The notes under the pieces were generated by a model. It saw only the letters and a list, made by a program, of their open reading frames with translations, had not been told where the DNA came from and ran no database searches. Below, piece by piece: positions 7,255-15,104 of a stretch of DNA of 38,858 bases (positions within the stretch are counted from its first letter, which is position 1; each line of letters begins with the position of its first letter). This DNA comes from JBBRNH01 sp038230415. GTDB lineage: Bacteria; Bacteroidota; Bacteroidia; Cytophagales; Spirosomataceae. The DNA lies in contig JBBRNH010000053.1 of NCBI GenBank assembly GCA_038230415.1, positions 1 to 38,858 of the forward strand, given 5' to 3'. The translations under genes were made by a program, and so were the position numbers.

Positions 7255-8859
7255 ATGAGACTTATTACAGAGGCATCAGCCGAAAAACTCCGGGGCGGTT
7301 TTTATACACCAGTACCTATCGCAGAATTTATTCTAAAATGGGCCATCAACAGTGATAACCACGATGTTGATATTTTGGAGCCAAGTTGTGGCGATGGCGT
7401 TTTTTTAGAAAGTCTCAAAAACCTGACCCTTCCCTACCAATCGCTGACCGCTATTGAGTTTGATTCTTTGGAAGCGTTGAAGGCTGGACAAATAGATTTA
7501 CCGAATACCGAAATTATCAACACAGATTTTCACGAGTTTTGTAATCGTACCCAAAAACGGTTTGATGTTGTTATTGGAAATCCACCTTACATTCGTTATC
7601 AATTTTTTGCACCAAAACAGCAAATCGAAGCCGAAGATATTTTTATCAAGGCAGGATTAAAATATACCCGGCTTACCAACGCCTGGGTTTCTTTTGTGGT
7701 TGGTGCAACGCTTCTTCTAAAGGAGAAAGGTAGAATAGGGTTTGTTATTCCGGCAGAGGTTTTGCAAGTTTCATACGCTGAACAGTTGCGGCAATTCATA
7801 GCGATTCATTACAATAGAATAACAATTATATCATTTGAAAAATTAGTTTTCCCAAACATACAACAAGAAGTTGTCTTGCTCCTGTGCGAACGGGATGGCT
7901 CTTCTAACCACAAAATTGATCACGTTGAACTAAAGGATGCGTCTGACCTTAAAACGTTCGACATCAGCCGCTTAAAGAGCCCTAAAAAAAATATCGGGGG
8001 TAAATCAAAAAAATGGACACACTATTTTTTGGAGCAGGAAGAAATTGATTTTCTGGATGAAATAGCAAAGGGAATGATACCTAATCTGGGCAAGTTTGCA
8101 GAAGTGCAGGTAGGTATCACAACCGGAGCGAACGGCTTTTTTACAGTGCCACTTTCGACCGTAAACGAATATGAATTAGCCGATTATGCCCGCCCAATGG
8201 TGGGCCGAAGCGTTCAGGTGAACAGCGTTATTTTTACCGAAGAAGACTGGCAACTCAACAGACGCTCAACTGCAAAAGCGCATCTACTGGTTTTTCCGGG
8301 CCGAGCAGAGCTAAATCCTCAGAATGGGGCAGTGCGCTACATCGCTCACGGCGAACGGGCTGGCATTCACAACGGCTACAAATGTGGTATTCGTGATGAT
8401 TGGTTTGTTGTGCCATCTATCCGAACGTCTGACGCGCTATTTATTCGCCGGAGTAATATATTTCCAAAACTTATTATCAATGAAGCCGGTGCATATACAA
8501 CAGACACAATGCATCGGGTGTATTTAAAAAATGGTACAAATTTGAATGCTTTTGCTGCCAGCTATTATAACTCATTATCACTGGCATTTTCTGAAATTTC
8601 TGGCCGTAGCTATGGTGGGGGGGTGTTAGAACTTATGCCCAGTGAAGTGGAGAAAATATTGCTACCTTACCAGGAACATAACGCGACACTCTTATCCTGG
8701 ATAGATGCCCAAATCAGAAGCAAAAAACCCATTACCACGATTTTGAAACACACAAACCAGGTTATCTTAAAAGAAGGTTTTGGGCTTTCTGACAAAGAGA
8801 TTTTATTGGCTCATACAATATGGGAAAAACTGTCTAACCGGCGACTCAACAGAAAATAG
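7255..8859 (+). CDS. N6-adenine DNA methyltransferase (Eco57I/TaqI-like), partner of the PLD nuclease
   Basis: A 534-residue class I SAM-dependent methylase. Motif X is GGFYTPVPIAEF (14-25), motif I (SAM binding) is LEPSCGDGVFLE (41-52), and the catalytic motif IV is NPPY (109-112, in GNPPYIRYQ). This is the gamma-like order of TaqI/Eco57I amino-methylases acting on adenine N6. The remaining 300 residues would hold target recognition (for example VQVGITTGANGFF near 286 and the GRSYGGGVLELMP region near 460, both usual in these enzymes). It should protect the host from the nuclease encoded just upstream. The 80-base gap between them is AT-rich without a terminator, so co-transcription or a weak separate promoter are both possible. 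The ATG at 7255 gives the normal motif X N-terminus. Confidence 0.9.
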   Translation: MRLITEASAEKLRGGFYTPVPIAEFILKWAINSDNHDVDILEPSCGDGVFLESLKNLTLPYQSLTAIEFDSLEALKAGQIDLPNTEIINTDFHEFCNRTQKRFDVVIGNPPYIRYQFFAPKQQIEAEDIFIKAGLKYTRLTNAWVSFVVGATLLLKEKGRIGFVIPAEVLQVSYAEQLRQFIAIHYNRITIISFEKLVFPNIQQEVVLLLCERDGSSNHKIDHVELKDASDLKTFDISRLKSPKKNIGGKSKKWTHYFLEQEEIDFLDEIAKGMIPNLGKFAEVQVGITTGANGFFTVPLSTVNEYELADYARPMVGRSVQVNSVIFTEEDWQLNRRSTAKAHLLVFPGRAELNPQNGAVRYIAHGERAGIHNGYKCGIRDDWFVVPSIRTSDALFIRRSNIFPKLIINEAGAYTTDTMHRVYLKNGTNLNAFAASYYNSLSLAFSEISGRSYGGGVLELMPSEVEKILLPYQEHNATLLSWIDAQIRSKKPITTILKHTNQVILKEGFGLSDKEILLAHTIWEKLSNRRLNRK

Positions 8860-8920
8860 CTGGGCGAAAACCAACCAGTTTTTACCAATCCCCATCTAAC
8901 TCACAGGTCGTTTCCTGACA

Positions 8921-9571
8921 TTATCCGTTGGTCACAAACGGCATCTGCCGGAGGTATTTTTTCTCAACGAACTCCTTAAGCATAAACTCGGCAAGATCAT
9001 CGCGGGTGAGTTTTATGCCCGATACCGTTCCTACATCGCCCACCTGATAACTACCCTTACCGGGGTCTTCGGTGAGCATCGGGCCACGGGCAATGGTCCA
9101 GTCTAAGTTGCTGGCTTTGATGGCTTCGGCGTGGCTGATGCCGTCTGTGAGCGCGTTTTTGGCCCCTTTCCCGGCTAAGTTTTTCATGATAAACACAATC
9201 AGGTTGTCCATGAAGCCGGGTTTATCGCGGGCGGTGTCGCGAACACCCCCTCCGGTCAGGCTCACAAGCCGGGTAATGCCGCGCCGTTGCATGGCATCAA
9301 TAATGAGCCGGGTAGCCCGCGTTTGAAAATCGGGTTCACTGGCTGCAGCCTGCCCCAGGCAACTCACTACGCCATCGGCCCCGTCAATGGTTTTCTGCAC
9401 GTCAGCCGGGTTGAGCGCGTTGCCGGTGATGAGGTAGAGATTTTTGTGTTTGGTGGTCATTTTCTGCGGGTTACGTACCAACGCCCGAACAGTGTAGCCC
9501 GCAGCGAGGGCTTTCTCAACAAAGGGTTGGCCGGTGCGCCCGGTGGCTCCAAAAACGGCAATTGTAGTCAT
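8921..9571 (-). CDS. NmrA-like NAD(P)-binding reductase (atypical SDR)
   Basis: A 216-residue Rossmann protein. The start at 9571 is preferred over the upstream in-frame ATG because it gives MTTIAVFGATGRTG, with the dinucleotide-binding GATGRTG at residues 8-14, exactly at the N-terminus. VRALVRNP near 35 is the usual adenosine-ribose contact of NADPH-preferring members, and DGVVSCLG near 80 follows. The family includes quinone reductases, flavin reductases and redox sensors; the substrate cannot be read from sequence. A perfect palindrome lies 15 bases upstream of the start and resembles one before the MarR gene at 32317, so repression by a MarR/HxlR-type regulator is plausible. It is convergent with the methylase gene. 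Confidence 0.85.
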   Translation of the reverse strand: MTTIAVFGATGRTGQPFVEKALAAGYTVRALVRNPQKMTTKHKNLYLITGNALNPADVQKTIDGADGVVSCLGQAAASEPDFQTRATRLIIDAMQRRGITRLVSLTGGGVRDTARDKPGFMDNLIVFIMKNLAGKGAKNALTDGISHAEAIKASNLDWTIARGPMLTEDPGKGSYQVGDVGTVSGIKLTRDDLAEFMLKEFVEKKYLRQMPFVTNG

Positions 9572-9585
9572 AGCGAACAAGTTGT

Positions 9586-9597
9586 TTGTATATACAA
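9586..9597. promoter_or_regulatory. palindromic operator candidate TTGTATATACAA
   Basis: A perfect 12-bp palindrome 15-26 bases upstream of the NmrA-like gene start. Its plus-strand form extended to TTGTATATACAACT differs by one base from TTGCATATACAACT at 32282-32295, in front of the MarR gene. Confidence 0.45.
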
Positions 9598-9649
9598 CTG
9601 TCAACGGTGATTTACGGTTGAATGTTTGTGCTGTCTTGAACTCAATTGT

Positions 9650-9753
9650 CCGTTGGCTAAAGCCGAACGGCGACCCGCTATAAGTCCCGTCGGGATTAAC
9701 AGGCCAGTCCCGACGGGACTTTTTATTTATTGCCGTTGGGCTTCAGCCAACGG
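9650..9753. repeat. nested inverted-repeat element with terminator core
   Basis: The outer arms CCGTTGGCTAAAGCCGAACG(G) at 9650-9670 and its near reverse complement at 9733-9753 match at 19 of 21 positions. Inside is a second perfect stem of 14 bases (9682-9695 with 9708-9721). Each outer arm is itself close to a palindrome around GGCT/AGCC. The architecture of hairpin within hairpin fits a MITE- or REP-like intergenic element. Confidence 0.65.
9682..9728 (+). terminator. strong hairpin followed by a T-rich tract
   Basis: A 14-bp perfect stem (AAGTCCCGTCGGGA with its complement at 9708-9721) is followed by TTTTATTTAT. On the plus strand this is a textbook intrinsic terminator, but no plus-strand gene ends here. 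It forms the core of the nested repeat element. Confidence 0.55.
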
Positions 9754-9807
9754 TATGTCCATTTTCGTAAATTGCCCCTTCATTTCAAACCAAACGTCAT
9801 AACGCCG

Positions 9808-11955
9808 ATGTTTTTACCAAACAAATCAGTGGCAATTGGGCTGGCCGTTTTAGCACTCAGCGCAATTGTCCAGCCGGGTGCGGCCCAGCCAACGCCCCAA
9901 TCACCCAAAATGACCGAAAACAACCCGCTGCTGTCGCCGTTCAGCACTCCGCACGAAACGGCTCCGTTCGACCAGATTAAGCTCGAAAACTACGCGCCCG
10001 CCATTCAGGATGGCCTTGCCAAAGCCCGCGCCGATGTAGCTACCATTACCAACAACCCCGCCCCGGCTTCGTTTGACAACACGATTGTGGCCCTCGAACA
10101 GGCGGGTGATGCCCTGAGCCGGACAACCTCGATTCTGTTTAACCTCAACAGTGCCGAAACCTCACCCGCGTTACAGAAAATCGTGAAAGAAGCTTCGCCC
10201 CTGCTCACTGAGTATGGCAACGACGTAACCCTGAACGCATCGCTTTTTGCCCGCGTCAAAGCCGTTTACGAACAGCGCACCGCCCTGAAACTCGACCCCG
10301 AAAGCGCGATGCTGCTCGAAAAAACCTACAAACGCTTTGCCCGCAACGGAGCCAATCTCGACGCGGCAGGCAAAGACCGGCTCCGGGCCATTGACAAAGA
10401 CCTGTCGCAACTCTCGCTCCAATTCGGCGAAAACTCGCTCAACGAAACCAACGAGTTTATCATGGAAGTAGCCGACGAAAAAGACCTCGCCGGGCTGCCC
10501 GATTTTGTCCGCGAAGCCGCCAAAGCCACCGCCAAACAGAAAGGCAAAACCGGGTCGGTGTTTACCTTGCAGGCACCAAGCTACGGGCCGTTTATGCAGT
10601 ATGCCGATAACCGCGCCCTGCGGCAACGGCTGTTTATGGCCTTCAACGGGCGCGGCTTTCAGGATAATAAGTATGATAATCAGGCCATTATCCAGAAGAT
10701 TGTAGCCCTGCGCTACGAACGGGCCAACCTCCTCGGCTACAAAACACACGCCGATTTTGTGCTGGAGGAAAGCATGGCCGGCTCGAAAGACAAGGTAAAC
10801 AGTTTCCTGAACGAACTCGTAACCTACGCCCGCCCTGCCGCCGAAAAACAACTCGCCGAACTGACCCAATACGCTAAGACACACGGCTTTACGGACGATA
10901 AAATCCAGAACTGGGATTACAGCTATTACAGCGAAAAACTCAAGAAAGAAAAATATGCGCTGGACGATGAGATGCTGAAACCGTATTTCAAGCTCGACAA
11001 TGTGATCGAGGGCGCGTTTACGGTAGCCACCAAACTCTACGGCCTCACGTTTAAACCCCGCACCGATATTCCGGTGTATAGCCCGGAGGTGAAAACGTTT
11101 GATGTGTTCGACAAAGACGGTAAATTTTTGGCCGTTTTCTACGGTGACTATCACCCCCGCGCCGGTAAACGCGCCGGTGCCTGGATGACGACCTTCCGGC
11201 GGCAAAGCATCGAAAACGGGCAAAATATCCGGCCCCACGTGGTGAACGTCTGCAATTTCACCCGCGCCACCGACACCCGGCCCTCGCTGCTGACGTTTTA
11301 TGAAGTCACGACGCTGTTTCACGAGTTTGGTCATGGCCTGCACGGGATGCTCGCCAACGGCCACTACGAAAGCCTGAGCGGAACCGCCGTGCCGCGCGAT
11401 TTTGTGGAACTACCCTCGCAGGTGATGGAAAACTGGTGCTACGAACCCGAAGCCCTCCGGCTCTTTGCCAAACACTACCAAACGGGCGAGGTAATCCCGA
11501 ACGAACTGATCGAGAAGATCAGGGCGAGCCAAAATTTTATGGCGGGCATGGCCAATATGCGGCAACTGCGGCTCGGCTTGCTTGATATGTACTGGCACGG
11601 CCAAAAACCCACCGGCGAACCCGTTGGCAAGGTAGAAAGCCACGTTGATTCATTGGTGAACCTGTTTCCGCCGGTGAAAGGCGTTGCTGTCAGCCCGGCG
11701 TTTTCGCACATTTTTGCCGGGGGCTATTCTGCCGGGTATTATAGCTACAAGTGGAGCGAAGTGCTAGATGCCGATGCCTTTGAAGCCTTCAAAGAAAATG
11801 GTGGCCTGACCAACAGCCAGAAAACCGCCGACAGTTTCCGCAAGAACGTGCTGGAAAAAGGCGGCAGCGAAAAGCCGATGGAACTCTACAAGAAATTCCG
11901 GGGCCGCGAACCCTCGCCCAAAGCCATGCTGCGCCGAAGCGGGCTGATTTTGTAA
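9808..11955 (+). CDS. M3 family peptidyl-dipeptidase (Dcp-like zinc metallopeptidase)
   Basis: A 715-residue peptidase that in this family releases dipeptides from peptide C-termini and helps recycle oligopeptides. The start at 9808 is chosen because it gives a signal peptide (FLPNKSVAIGLAVLALSAIV ending in GAAQP); the frame is open further upstream but the added residues come from the repeat element. The zinc site HEFGH is at 505-509, followed by the usual downstream glutamate region (FVELPSQVMENW, about 532-543). The TENNPLLSPFSTPHETAPFDQI lead-in is typical of Bacteroidota M3A enzymes. Export to the periplasm is inferred from the signal peptide; E. coli Dcp is also found without one. It is probably transcribed alone. 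Confidence 0.92.
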   Translation: MFLPNKSVAIGLAVLALSAIVQPGAAQPTPQSPKMTENNPLLSPFSTPHETAPFDQIKLENYAPAIQDGLAKARADVATITNNPAPASFDNTIVALEQAGDALSRTTSILFNLNSAETSPALQKIVKEASPLLTEYGNDVTLNASLFARVKAVYEQRTALKLDPESAMLLEKTYKRFARNGANLDAAGKDRLRAIDKDLSQLSLQFGENSLNETNEFIMEVADEKDLAGLPDFVREAAKATAKQKGKTGSVFTLQAPSYGPFMQYADNRALRQRLFMAFNGRGFQDNKYDNQAIIQKIVALRYERANLLGYKTHADFVLEESMAGSKDKVNSFLNELVTYARPAAEKQLAELTQYAKTHGFTDDKIQNWDYSYYSEKLKKEKYALDDEMLKPYFKLDNVIEGAFTVATKLYGLTFKPRTDIPVYSPEVKTFDVFDKDGKFLAVFYGDYHPRAGKRAGAWMTTFRRQSIENGQNIRPHVVNVCNFTRATDTRPSLLTFYEVTTLFHEFGHGLHGMLANGHYESLSGTAVPRDFVELPSQVMENWCYEPEALRLFAKHYQTGEVIPNELIEKIRASQNFMAGMANMRQLRLGLLDMYWHGQKPTGEPVGKVESHVDSLVNLFPPVKGVAVSPAFSHIFAGGYSAGYYSYKWSEVLDADAFEAFKENGGLTNSQKTADSFRKNVLEKGGSEKPMELYKKFRGREPSPKAMLRRSGLIL

Positions 11956-11963
11956 CGGTTTCA

Positions 11964-12001
11964 CTCGTCTCCGGTCTGCGGAAACGTATGCCGGAGACGA
12001 G
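11964..12001. repeat. 11-bp inverted repeat (CCGGTCTG palindromic element, copy 2)
   Basis: CTCGTCTCCGG at 11964-11974 pairs exactly with CCGGAGACGAG at 11991-12001. The loop side carries CCGGTCTGCGGAAACG, a 14/16 match to the hairpin at 3715-3752. Location: 9 bases after the M3 peptidase stop. Confidence 0.65.
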
Positions 12002-12061
12002 GTACAGTCCATCAGCCACAAAGCACCTGACCAAGCAAAATTTCTGACCCCTGACCTTCCC

Positions 12062-13573
12062 ATGCGAGCCATCCTTTGCCAACAATTCGGCCTGCCCGAT
12101 ACCCTGATTTACGACGATAACGCCCCCGCCCCAACCCTCGAACCGGGCAAGGTGCTGATTGACGTAAAGGCGTGTAGCCTGAACTTCCCCGACACGCTCA
12201 CGATTCGGAATATGTACCAGTTTAAGCCACCGATGCCGTTTTCGCCGGGCAGCGAAGCGTCGGGCATCGTGCGGGCGGTGGGCGAGGGCGTTCGGCACGT
12301 GAAGCCCGGCGACCGGGTGTTCACGTTCGGCTCGCACGGGGGCCTGGCCGAGCAGATGCTGACCGATGCGCGGGCCACGTTCCCGATTCCTGACATGATG
12401 GACTTCGTGACCGGCGCGTCTTCGATGTATGCGTATGGCACCTCATACCACGCCCTGAAAGACCGCGCCGGGCTGCAACCGGGAGAAACGCTGCTGGTGT
12501 TGGGTGCCGCTGGCGGTGTCGGGCTGGCGGCTGTTGAACTCGGCAAAATTATGGGCGCAACGGTGATTGCGGCTGCTTCGACGGACGAAAAATTGGCCGT
12601 CTGCCGCCAGAAAGGAGCCGACCATACCATTAACTACACCAATGAAGACCTCCGCGAACGCATCAAAGAAATCACGGGTGGCAAAGGCGTTGATGTGGTC
12701 TATGACCCCGTTGGCGACAAACTCGCCGAACCCGCCATCCGGTCGCTGGCCTGGCGCGGGCGGTACCTGGTGGTGGGTTTTGCCGGGGGCGACATCCCCA
12801 AAATTCCGCTCAATCTGGCCCTGCTGAAAGGCTCGGCATTAGTGGGTGTTTTCTGGGGGCTGTTCACCCAAAAAGAATCGGCATTAGCCCTGAAAAATAC
12901 GCAGGACATTGCGGGTTGGCTCGTGCAGGGCCGGTTGGCTCCGCACATTCACAAACTGTATCCGCTCGAAGAAGCCCCGCAGGCCCTCACCGAAATGCTC
13001 GACCGGCAGATTATCGGCAAGGCCGTTGTGGTGATGGATAACAGCGTGACGATGCCCAATCCAGTGCCGACAACCCCAATGCCCGAACCCGCAGAACTCC
13101 CGCGCCGGGATGGTACGAAGCTGATTTTCAAAGACATCGCCCAGCTAAAAAGCTACGTCGGGCAGGAGATTGGCGTATCAGACTGGGAGACACTCTCGCA
13201 GGAGACCATCACCGCCTTTGCCGATGCCACCGGCGACCATCAATGGATTCACGTGGATGCAGAAAAAGCCAAAACCGCACTGCCGGGCGGCAAAACCATC
13301 GCGCACGGGTTTCTGACGCTCTCGCTATCGCCCAAGTTGTCGTACTCGCTTTATGCCGTTGAGTCGGCCACGATGGGCCTGAACTACGGCACCAATAAGG
13401 TCCGGTTTGTGTCGCCGGTGCCGTCGGGAAGCCGCGTCAGGATGCGGCTCACGCTGACCGCCGTTGAGGTTGGCCCCGGCAATGCCCGCATCATCACCGA
13501 TGCCATATTTGAGGTTGAAGATCAACAGAAACCGGCCTGCGTTGCCGAGCTGATTTCGATGATTTATGAATAA
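12062..13573 (+). CDS. fusion of an MDR quinone/enoyl oxidoreductase and a MaoC-like hydratase
   Basis: A single 503-residue frame encodes two enzymes. Residues 1-325 are a zinc-free medium-chain dehydrogenase/reductase of the NADPH:quinone oxidoreductase/enoyl reductase class: PGSEASGIV (62-70), a GxxGxxG-type cofactor loop GAAGGVG (148-154), VDVVYDPVGD (210-219). After a proline-rich linker (about 328-346) residues 355-503 are a hot-dog MaoC dehydratase: FADATGDHQWIHVD (386-399, with catalytic Asp388 and His393) and AHGFLTLSL (414-422). MaoC proteins hydrate enoyl-CoA esters and this MDR class reduces enoyl or quinone substrates, so a two-step acyl-CoA conversion is a reasonable inference. 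Each domain has its usual full length and the frame is uninterrupted. The start at 12062 gives the normal MDR N-terminus. Confidence 0.88.
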   Translation: MRAILCQQFGLPDTLIYDDNAPAPTLEPGKVLIDVKACSLNFPDTLTIRNMYQFKPPMPFSPGSEASGIVRAVGEGVRHVKPGDRVFTFGSHGGLAEQMLTDARATFPIPDMMDFVTGASSMYAYGTSYHALKDRAGLQPGETLLVLGAAGGVGLAAVELGKIMGATVIAAASTDEKLAVCRQKGADHTINYTNEDLRERIKEITGGKGVDVVYDPVGDKLAEPAIRSLAWRGRYLVVGFAGGDIPKIPLNLALLKGSALVGVFWGLFTQKESALALKNTQDIAGWLVQGRLAPHIHKLYPLEEAPQALTEMLDRQIIGKAVVVMDNSVTMPNPVPTTPMPEPAELPRRDGTKLIFKDIAQLKSYVGQEIGVSDWETLSQETITAFADATGDHQWIHVDAEKAKTALPGGKTIAHGFLTLSLSPKLSYSLYAVESATMGLNYGTNKVRFVSPVPSGSRVRMRLTLTAVEVGPGNARIITDAIFEVEDQQKPACVAELISMIYE

Positions 13574-13584
13574 GTTGGCATAAC

Positions 13585-13612
13585 AACTGGGGAGAAAATT
13601 CCCCGGTTTTTT
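13585..13612 (+). terminator. Rho-independent terminator after the MDR-MaoC gene
   Basis: AACTGGGGA pairs with TTCCCCGGTT (one G-U) across a short A-rich loop and ends in a T6 run, 12 bases past the stop codon. Confidence 0.75.
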
Positions 13613-13673
13613 GGCATTTCAGGCAGCGTAGCCTACTTTCGGGACGAAACCTACCGAAAAACGCCCTGACTTT

Positions 13674-14192
13674 ATGCGCTTACCTACTTGCCTACCGCTT
13701 TTTTTGTTCCTGTTGATGACTTCTTTTTTACCCGCCGGAGCCACCAATTCACCCCTTGCCGAGAAGCCGGTTGCCGCCAAAAATGCCCTGTCTATTAATG
13801 CCTTACTGACCTACGCCCGGCAGCATCTGCACATCCGGTATCGGTCGGGTGGCACCTCAACGCGCGGGTTCGATTGTTCAGGATTTACGCGCTTTTGCTT
13901 CGGTCGGTTCGGAACGCGCTTACCCCATTCGAGTGCGGCACAAGGCACTGTCGGTGCTGCTGTTGAGTCAAATGCTGCCCAACCCGGTGACCTGATTTTC
14001 TTCAAAGGCCATTCCCGAACCGGCACGAGAATCGGTCACGTCGGTCTGATTTCCCGAATCATCAACGGTAAAATTCAGTTTATTCACTCGGCCTGGAACG
14101 GCGGTATTCGCTATGATTATGCTCACGCAGCCTATTATCAACGGCGATTTATGGGTATCCGCCGAGTTAGCAACCTGCTGGCTGCAAACTGA
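13674..14192 (+). CDS. NlpC/P60 (C40) cell-wall peptidase
   Basis: A 172-residue exported hydrolase with a signal peptide (about 1-23, ending near PAGATNS). The C40 triad is visible: Cys68 in GFDCSGF, His122 in RIGHVGL and His138 in QFIHSAW. The family cleaves peptidoglycan stem peptides, usually D-Glu-gamma-diaminopimelate links, in cell-wall turnover or during secretion. It carries a single catalytic domain without SH3 or LysM targeting modules. An upstream TACTTTCG (about 13632) is one mismatch from the TAnnTTTG promoter element. It is convergent with argB, only 8 bases apart. Confidence 0.9.
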   Translation: MRLPTCLPLFLFLLMTSFLPAGATNSPLAEKPVAAKNALSINALLTYARQHLHIRYRSGGTSTRGFDCSGFTRFCFGRFGTRLPHSSAAQGTVGAAVESNAAQPGDLIFFKGHSRTGTRIGHVGLISRIINGKIQFIHSAWNGGIRYDYAHAAYYQRRFMGIRRVSNLLAAN

Positions 14193-14200
14193 TTAACCCC

Positions 14201-14977
14201 TTATGTTAGTCGCAACGTGGTGCCGGTATTGGGCTGGCCCACGTTGTCGGCGTGGCAGATAATCACCCGTTTCACGCCGTTTTGCAGCGCGGCAAAGGCG
14301 TTATCCAATTTTGGAATCATGCCTTTGTTAATCGTCCCGGCGGCTTTATGTTGGGCGTAGAGGTCGGGTGTGAGTTCGGGAATCACGCTGCTGTCGTCGT
14401 CGGGGTTGCTTAGTACGCCGGGTTTTTCAAAGCAATAGATCAACGTCACTTCGTTATGCACGGCCATATCAACGGCAATAGCCGAGGCCATCGTATCGGC
14501 GTTGGTATTGAGTAAGTTACCCGCAGAATCATACGTCAACGGCGCGAAAACCGGCACGAGTTCCTGATTCAAAAACGCCTGCAACCGCCCCGAATCTACC
14601 GCGTCAATATCGCCAACGAATCCGTAATCAATGTCGCCAACGGGCCTGCGGTGAGCCAACACCAGCCCGGCATCGGCCCCGGTGAGGCCAATAGCATTAA
14701 CCCCCCGGCTCTGGAGTTTAGCCACGATTTGCTTGTTGACCAAGCCGCCGTAAACCATCGTCACCACGTCGAGCATGGCTTGGTCGGTGATCCGTCGGCC
14801 ATCTATGAGGGTGGTTTCAACGCCCAATTTTTCGGCGATATGCGTGGCGATTTTCCCGCCCCCATGTATCAGTATTTTATCTCCGGGGAGAGTGGCAAAA
14901 TTGGTCAGGAAGCGGGCCAGCGCGTCGGGGTTATCAAGAACGTTACCGCCGATTTTGAGGATTGTGAGTGGGTTCAT
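14201..14977 (-). CDS. argB: acetylglutamate (or succinylglutamate) kinase
   Basis: A 258-residue amino-acid kinase phosphorylating the acylated glutamate in the second step of arginine synthesis. The KIGG lysine (Lys8), the GGGK nucleotide loop (39-42) and the region LIDGRRITDQAMLDVV are all present. The start at 14977 is chosen because it gives MNPLTILKIGG; an upstream in-frame ATG would add 15 residues that are translated repeat sequence. It is the last of the arginine group on the minus strand, after argF, with the hairpin element at 14988-15104 filling the space between them. In relatives using succinylated intermediates the kinase acts on N-succinylglutamate; the sequence does not settle this. 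Confidence 0.93.
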   Translation of the reverse strand: MNPLTILKIGGNVLDNPDALARFLTNFATLPGDKILIHGGGKIATHIAEKLGVETTLIDGRRITDQAMLDVVTMVYGGLVNKQIVAKLQSRGVNAIGLTGADAGLVLAHRRPVGDIDYGFVGDIDAVDSGRLQAFLNQELVPVFAPLTYDSAGNLLNTNADTMASAIAVDMAVHNEVTLIYCFEKPGVLSNPDDDSSVIPELTPDLYAQHKAAGTINKGMIPKLDNAFAALQNGVKRVIICHADNVGQPNTGTTLRLT

Positions 14978-14987
14978 AATGGGGTTT

Positions 14988-15104
14988 TTAACACAGAGAC
15001 ACAGAGGTTGCACGGAGGTCACGGAGAAATGAACAGTGTTGCCTAAAATTTTTAGTTCTTCAAAACTCTGTGACCTCTGTGTGGTCTTTGTACCTCTGTG
15101 TTTA
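14988..15104. repeat. CACAGAGG hairpin element, copy A
   Basis: The left arm (14988-15027) is built from CACAGAGA/CACAGAGG-like words and the right arm (about 15064-15104) is its imperfect complement. The middle GAAATGAACAGTGTTGCCTAAA is nearly identical to that of copy C at 16585-16709, proving common origin. It lies between argF and argB, 10 bases upstream of the argB start codon. Confidence 0.85.

Noticed and set aside
10171..11364. Long open frame on the minus strand opposite the M3 peptidase gene
   Set aside because: It lies entirely inside a clear zinc peptidase gene; the peptide is repetitive Gly/Phe/Val-rich with no domain. GC-rich genes with few TAA/TAG opposites produce such shadows.
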